This document shows, piece by piece, positions 59,926-64,000 of a DNA stretch of 64,000 nt (position 1 is the first letter of the stretch; each line of letters starts with the position of its first letter). This DNA comes from Toxonevra muliebris (lineage: Eukaryota; Arthropoda; Insecta; Diptera; Pallopteridae), in NCBI GenBank assembly GCA_963691655.1, contig OY829328.1, forward strand, positions 82,278,400 to 82,342,399, written 5' to 3'. A program made the position numbers and the translations under genes. The notes below the pieces were generated by a model. The model was given only the letters and a program-made list of their open reading frames with translations. It searched no databases and was not told the DNA's origin.

Positions 59926-60819
59926 GACATATAAGTAAAAATTAAAGCTTTAAAATAAATTTCGCTCGCTAGCATAAAAATCAACATCACTGATATAAGG
60001 GAAGAAGAGAAATTAAATAGTGTAAAATTCTGGCATCACCGTTACTCACATTATAAAATTTTATTGCATACTCATTGTTGGAATCATTTATATTTATGTA
60101 CAGCGATTGACAATTTGTAATGTGTGTACGTGCCTTGCATTACAGTAATTGTAATTTATCAAAATGTAATTAATTGCCCACTTCCTTTTACTCTCCTTCC
60201 CTTTCTTGCTTTTCTATCGCCTTCTCTTCACTTGTCCCTCTCTTTTTCCCTTCCAACCTTCCAACATATTGATTACACTAATGTACACTATCAAAATAAA
60301 TTGTTCATGTCTTTTGCATAATTAAATGCAATTTAATAAATTAGTAAAAATATTTTATGAAAAAAGCAAGCAATAAATAAATAACAAAAATAAAAAAAAT
60401 TAAAAATACATTAGCAACACTGTTATAAAATACATTGTTGTAAATATTGTATGTATGTAGGAAGGTGGTAAAAAAAAAGAAAAAAATTGCACAAATTAAG
60501 CTGCAACGAATGAATGCAGGTATTTTTTGTTTTTTGTTTTAATTGTTCATGAAGTTCATGTAGTTGATTTAAAAATTCATTTGGTTTTATTGTTAAAGCG
60601 CAAAATATTTTTCTCTAAATGAAAATATGCGCTGCCTGTGTTGAAAATGCTTTTGCATTTAACTTTAAATTTACAGTAATAGTTTAATGAATTCAAGGTT
60701 GTTTGATTCAGGATTTTATAGTTTTAGTGAACGTAGTATACGATCGTACTTGCACTATAAAAATGGCTCATGTGGCAATCGAAGGAATTGACAGAAAAAA
60801 ATAAGAGAGTTAAATATGT
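59926..60819. other. AT-rich DNA, no gene seen
   Basis: Pyrimidine-rich sequence (CTCTCCTTCCC, TCTTCACTTGTCCC) lies at 60190-60260. There is no coding or structural RNA signal. Confidence 0.6.
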
Positions 60820-60900
60820 TTTCAATTGACCAATCAAATTCATTGGTTTTCATTGAGTGACTGTATAAAATCAACTTAATGAAAGAGTAGTAGAAATAGT
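60820..60900 (+). repeat. CAATTGACCAATCA repeat block 2
   Basis: CAATTGACCAATCA at 60823 is followed by CATTGAGTGACTGTAT and GAAAGAGTAGTAGAAA, matching block 1 at 59837-59922. A fourth, inverted TGGTCAATTG lies at 63285-63294. Confidence 0.6.
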
Positions 60901-61076
60901 CATTCTCATTTCTCATATAGATCGTATGACGCTATATCCTGCTTGAAGTATGCTTTAAAATTAAACTTTCGGAATCAGAACTTAAAGGTTAACTACCAAC
61001 ATTGAAAATGTATTATTAGAATTTTTTTTTTTTAAATTTTAAAAATTGTTCGACACATAAGCGTTTAAGTTATATT

Positions 61077-61325
61077 CCTGAAAACTCGTTGTTGAGAAGA
61101 AATACTACACTCCTCCTTGTCAACTTTATTCACTTAAAGAGCGATTCACTTTATTTCGTAATTTTTGGATAAAAAATTGATTGAGCGCTGCTCTTTCGTT
61201 AAAAGTTTTAAGTGAATTGAACTCACTTTTTCTCTTTAATACTTATCGCTCACAGAATGCGTTCCTTACAACTCTGACTTAAAGAGCACAAGAATAATAT
61301 TTCTCACTAGAAAGTTCTTGCAATG
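61077..61325. mobile_element. MITE with imperfect inverted ends
   Basis: The left end CCTGAAAACTCGTTGTTGAG pairs imperfectly with the right end, reverse complement TTGCAAGAACTTTCTAGTGAG, both followed by AGAAATA-like sequence. Inside, AAAGAGCG and its complements recur. The fragment at 57667 supports a dispersed element. The boundaries are approximate. Confidence 0.5.
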
Positions 61326-61421
61326 TTACACTCATTTCGATAACGGTACTACATATTTATTTTTTACTCGCAATACTACTATTGAATACATGGCTCTCTA
61401 TTTGTATCACTCATTCATGCC

Positions 61422-61496
61422 GCACTCTCTTTTCTTTTTTTTATATGCAATTTTTACACTCTCAATTTAAGAGAGCACATGGTCGATGAATTCGCC
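61422..61496 (+). repeat. Hairpin-repeat family copy, diverged
   Basis: GCACTCTCTTTTC, TTTATATGCAATTTTTACAC, TCTCAATTTAAGAGAGC and GATGAATTCGCC reproduce the family order, with the closing inverted arm retained. Confidence 0.7.
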
Positions 61497-61524
61497 CAAA
61501 AAGTTTTCAGTATGCAAATCAGCT

Positions 61525-61551
<27 letters not shown>
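61525..61551 (+). repeat. GA microsatellite
   Basis: An uninterrupted GA dinucleotide run of about 26 bases. Confidence 0.95.
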
Positions 61552-61555
<4 letters not shown>

Positions 61556-64000
61556 TATGACCATAGTATTATACTCATTTTGTAAAGTGCATGGATAATT
61601 TTGGAAAAATATCCACTTTCATGAGAAGTGTAAAGTAAATCAATTTATTTTTTAATTAAAATGTGAAAACATACAAATTTTTCATAAAATTTTTTTACTT
61701 TACTGTAAATTTTAATAGCTTAAGTACAAAATATTTTAATCAATAGAATTATTGTATTTTACATATATGGCATGAAAAGCTTTTTGTATCGCAAAACTTA
61801 CAAAGTACATATGTGTTCAGATTTATAAAATTTAATCCACACGATTTTCATAGTTAAATTTTTATTGATTTCGACTACTGAAGTAATCTCATCATTCACA
61901 TACGATACATTAATGAATTCAAAAGTTAAGATTAAATGTATATTGGATTTTAAATCCTTGTAAAGCTTTTATAATTCATTTGAATATATTTCATTTCTAT
62001 GTCACTAAACATTTTGGCAATGACTTGAATGTCTTATAGCATTTTTGTTACAATACATTTTTATTCTAACCACTAGCAATACTCTTAACAATTAAGAAAA
62101 TCAAAATTCAATTTGCAATTGATAACTCTCAAAGGTAAATACATATTTGCAAGCAATACATACATAAATATATACGCAGATAGAGATATAGAATATTCAT
62201 TCATATCACGAGCAGGAAATTTACTAATTTGCAAAATGGCAAAATGAGTTTTTGGTATGCAATACACACGCATACACCAATACAGCTAAAACTACTCAAC
62301 TGCTCTACTACTTAGAGTAATAATTCCCCTTTGCATACTTTATACAATGAACACACACATGCACACACTACAGTGTGTGTGAGTATAAATACCTACTCTT
62401 CACTTGCTCTCTCACTGATTATACCTTAGAGAGAAGAGCTAGAGAGAGAGAGAGAGAGAGGGAGAAACTTAGTATGGGAAGTTGATAGTTTAGTCAAATC
62501 ACTATCTACTATACTGGAAGAGAAACGTTTTACATAATACCAATTTCCTCTGCTTGAATACATAAAACACGCACACACAGACACAGAACTCTCGCAAATA
62601 GTAATCTTCTTAAATACTTTTTATCTACTTACATACTTACTACTATTTCTATTATGACTTTTACTTTTACTTTATTTCGACAACAGTTTTGTTCTTTCTA
62701 ATGGCCAATTCACATTTGAAACAAATATGGAAATAGAAGAAAGGCAAAAATTGTGTATCATGAGTGAAATAAATTTATTGAAAAACTATGATAAAATTTT
62801 ATATTGAATGAAAAATTACTTTATCATTGAAATGGTAAAAAGTACGAAGTAAAAATTTCGATAATTTTTCATCTTGTCTTAACACACATTATCAATTCAA
62901 TTGTCTCTAAGATAAAAATATAATATATATAGAAATATAATAGTATTTGATTTATTTATTTTTGGTAAACAAGCTGTCAAAAACAGCAGCAACTCATAAA
63001 GCACATTTACATACATACATGCATATAATTATTTATAATTCTCTTCTATTGTATATATTTTTTTATACGCAGAAATTTGTCATAAATGTCAATGAGACTG
63101 AATAATCTTTGTAGCTATTTATTTATAGCTTAACGCATTTTTTGTTTTTTTTTTTTTGTTTTTTTTGATGTTAAAGAAAATTCTTAAATTTTATTTCAAG
63201 AAGGTTTGATATTTCTGCGGCGCATATTGAAAGGATCTTACATTCGCTTAATTGAAACGAGTAATGACAACGAGTAACTGTGTTTGGTCAATTGAACGAG
63301 TACCGCAGAATAAATATCCTCTCTCAGAGAGTTCGCTCACTTCTGACATTTTTAGGTGAGAGAACGAAAAAGCATAAAACTAACGGATTGTCTTCTTTTT
63401 TTTTTGTACATATTGAAAAGCTTTAACTTTCACTCAATGAATGCCAACTATTTACACTAAGTGACCAAAAAACAATTTAAATTAACATAAAACTATTAAT
63501 TTTACACATATGGTACATAAGTAAAAGAAAAGAGAAAAAGCAATCAATTTGATATGCACTCTTAAACATTTGTTAAATCTATCAGCAAAAACTTAAAATC
63601 GCAGTTGAAAACGCGCGATAAACATAGAATTTTAAATAAATTGAACAGGGAAAATTGATATTCGCAATGATTGTGAAGTGAAAAGTGTAAAAAAAAAATA
63701 AAATAAAGAAAAACGATCACGTTTTTCAAACGGCACAATTTTGTTAAACGATTTATTTCACCTGCGCTACTGAAAGAAATAGAACGAAAAAAATAAATGA
63801 AAAAAAAAAAATCGAACACGAGTATTTGTGAATATAACTGTGAAGAGGAAGCAATTTATAATAGTAGAAAGCAAAAACACATGCGACCAAGCCACATTGC
63901 GAACGACCCCAAATGAAATTTTCCTCACTCCTCACTCTCTTTTGCGTGTATTCACATTGACTTGACTGCTTGCCGAATGAAATGTGGTGCGTTGGGGTGT
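61552..64000. other. AT-rich DNA, no gene seen; GA repeat
   Basis: A GA microsatellite is at 62441-62463, next to CA-rich words near 62350-62375. There are poly-T runs near 63138-63155 and poly-A near 63690 and 63800. No exon is recognised up to the window edge. Confidence 0.6.

Overview
The window looks like a long intronic or intergenic stretch from a higher dipteran fly (Schizophora; possibly tephritid-like, but the sequence does not settle the family). The DNA is very AT-rich and full of homopolymer runs and CA/GA/TATG microsatellites. It holds very little protein-coding sequence and a dense layer of small, mostly non-autonomous transposable elements. There is no sign of bacterial or organellar sequence.

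Two host coding features can be supported. At 24988-25296 (+) there is a complete, intronless 102-codon mitochondrial chaperonin-10 gene (Hsp10, GroES family). At 32624-32851 (-) there is one internal exon of a gene I recognise as igloo (igl), the fly GAP-43/neurogranin-like IQ-motif protein. The exon has perfect splice sites, is symmetric in phase (1-1) and carries an IQ motif followed by alanine-rich tracts. Because igl runs on the minus strand, sequence above 32851 should be an igl intron or 5' region. Sequence below 32623 is its next intron or its downstream flank, so Hsp10 may be nested in igl or lie just downstream of it.

Layout. 1-9.5 kb: an inverted pair of 51-bp-periodic repeats, TIR elements (a piggyBac-like one at 3.4-3.9 kb and a foldback MITE at 4.3-4.6 kb), a GA tract and an 18-bp-class minisatellite. 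10.9-16.3 kb: an 800-bp polypurine tract, the 5'-truncated 3' end of a LINE with RNase H, a decayed LINE reverse-transcriptase remnant, and a 1.07-kb hAT-type element with an exact 8-bp target duplication, inserted in a copy of a dispersed hairpin repeat. 19.5-20.5 kb: a Helitron nested inside a TIR element, next to another TIR element whose second copy is at 42.4 kb. 23.1-23.6 kb: a cluster of MITEs. 25-37 kb: the two genes in AT-rich sequence. 37.6-40.0 kb: a degenerate tandem array with a 330-360-bp higher-order period. 42.4-48.9 kb: more MITEs and a 141-bp tandem hairpin repeat. 50.5-58.2 kb: blocks of one diverged ~115-bp minisatellite family, interrupted by a tRNA-derived SINE with a perfect 12-bp target duplication, a 200-bp assembly gap, a ~220-bp inverted repeat pair and a dead mariner-type transposon (55618-56903). 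58-64 kb: AT-rich DNA with a CCAAT-containing duplication and one more MITE.

Apart from Hsp10 and the igl exon there is no evidence of a multi-gene system. The interest of the window is its nested mobile-element history and its unusual repeat arrays.
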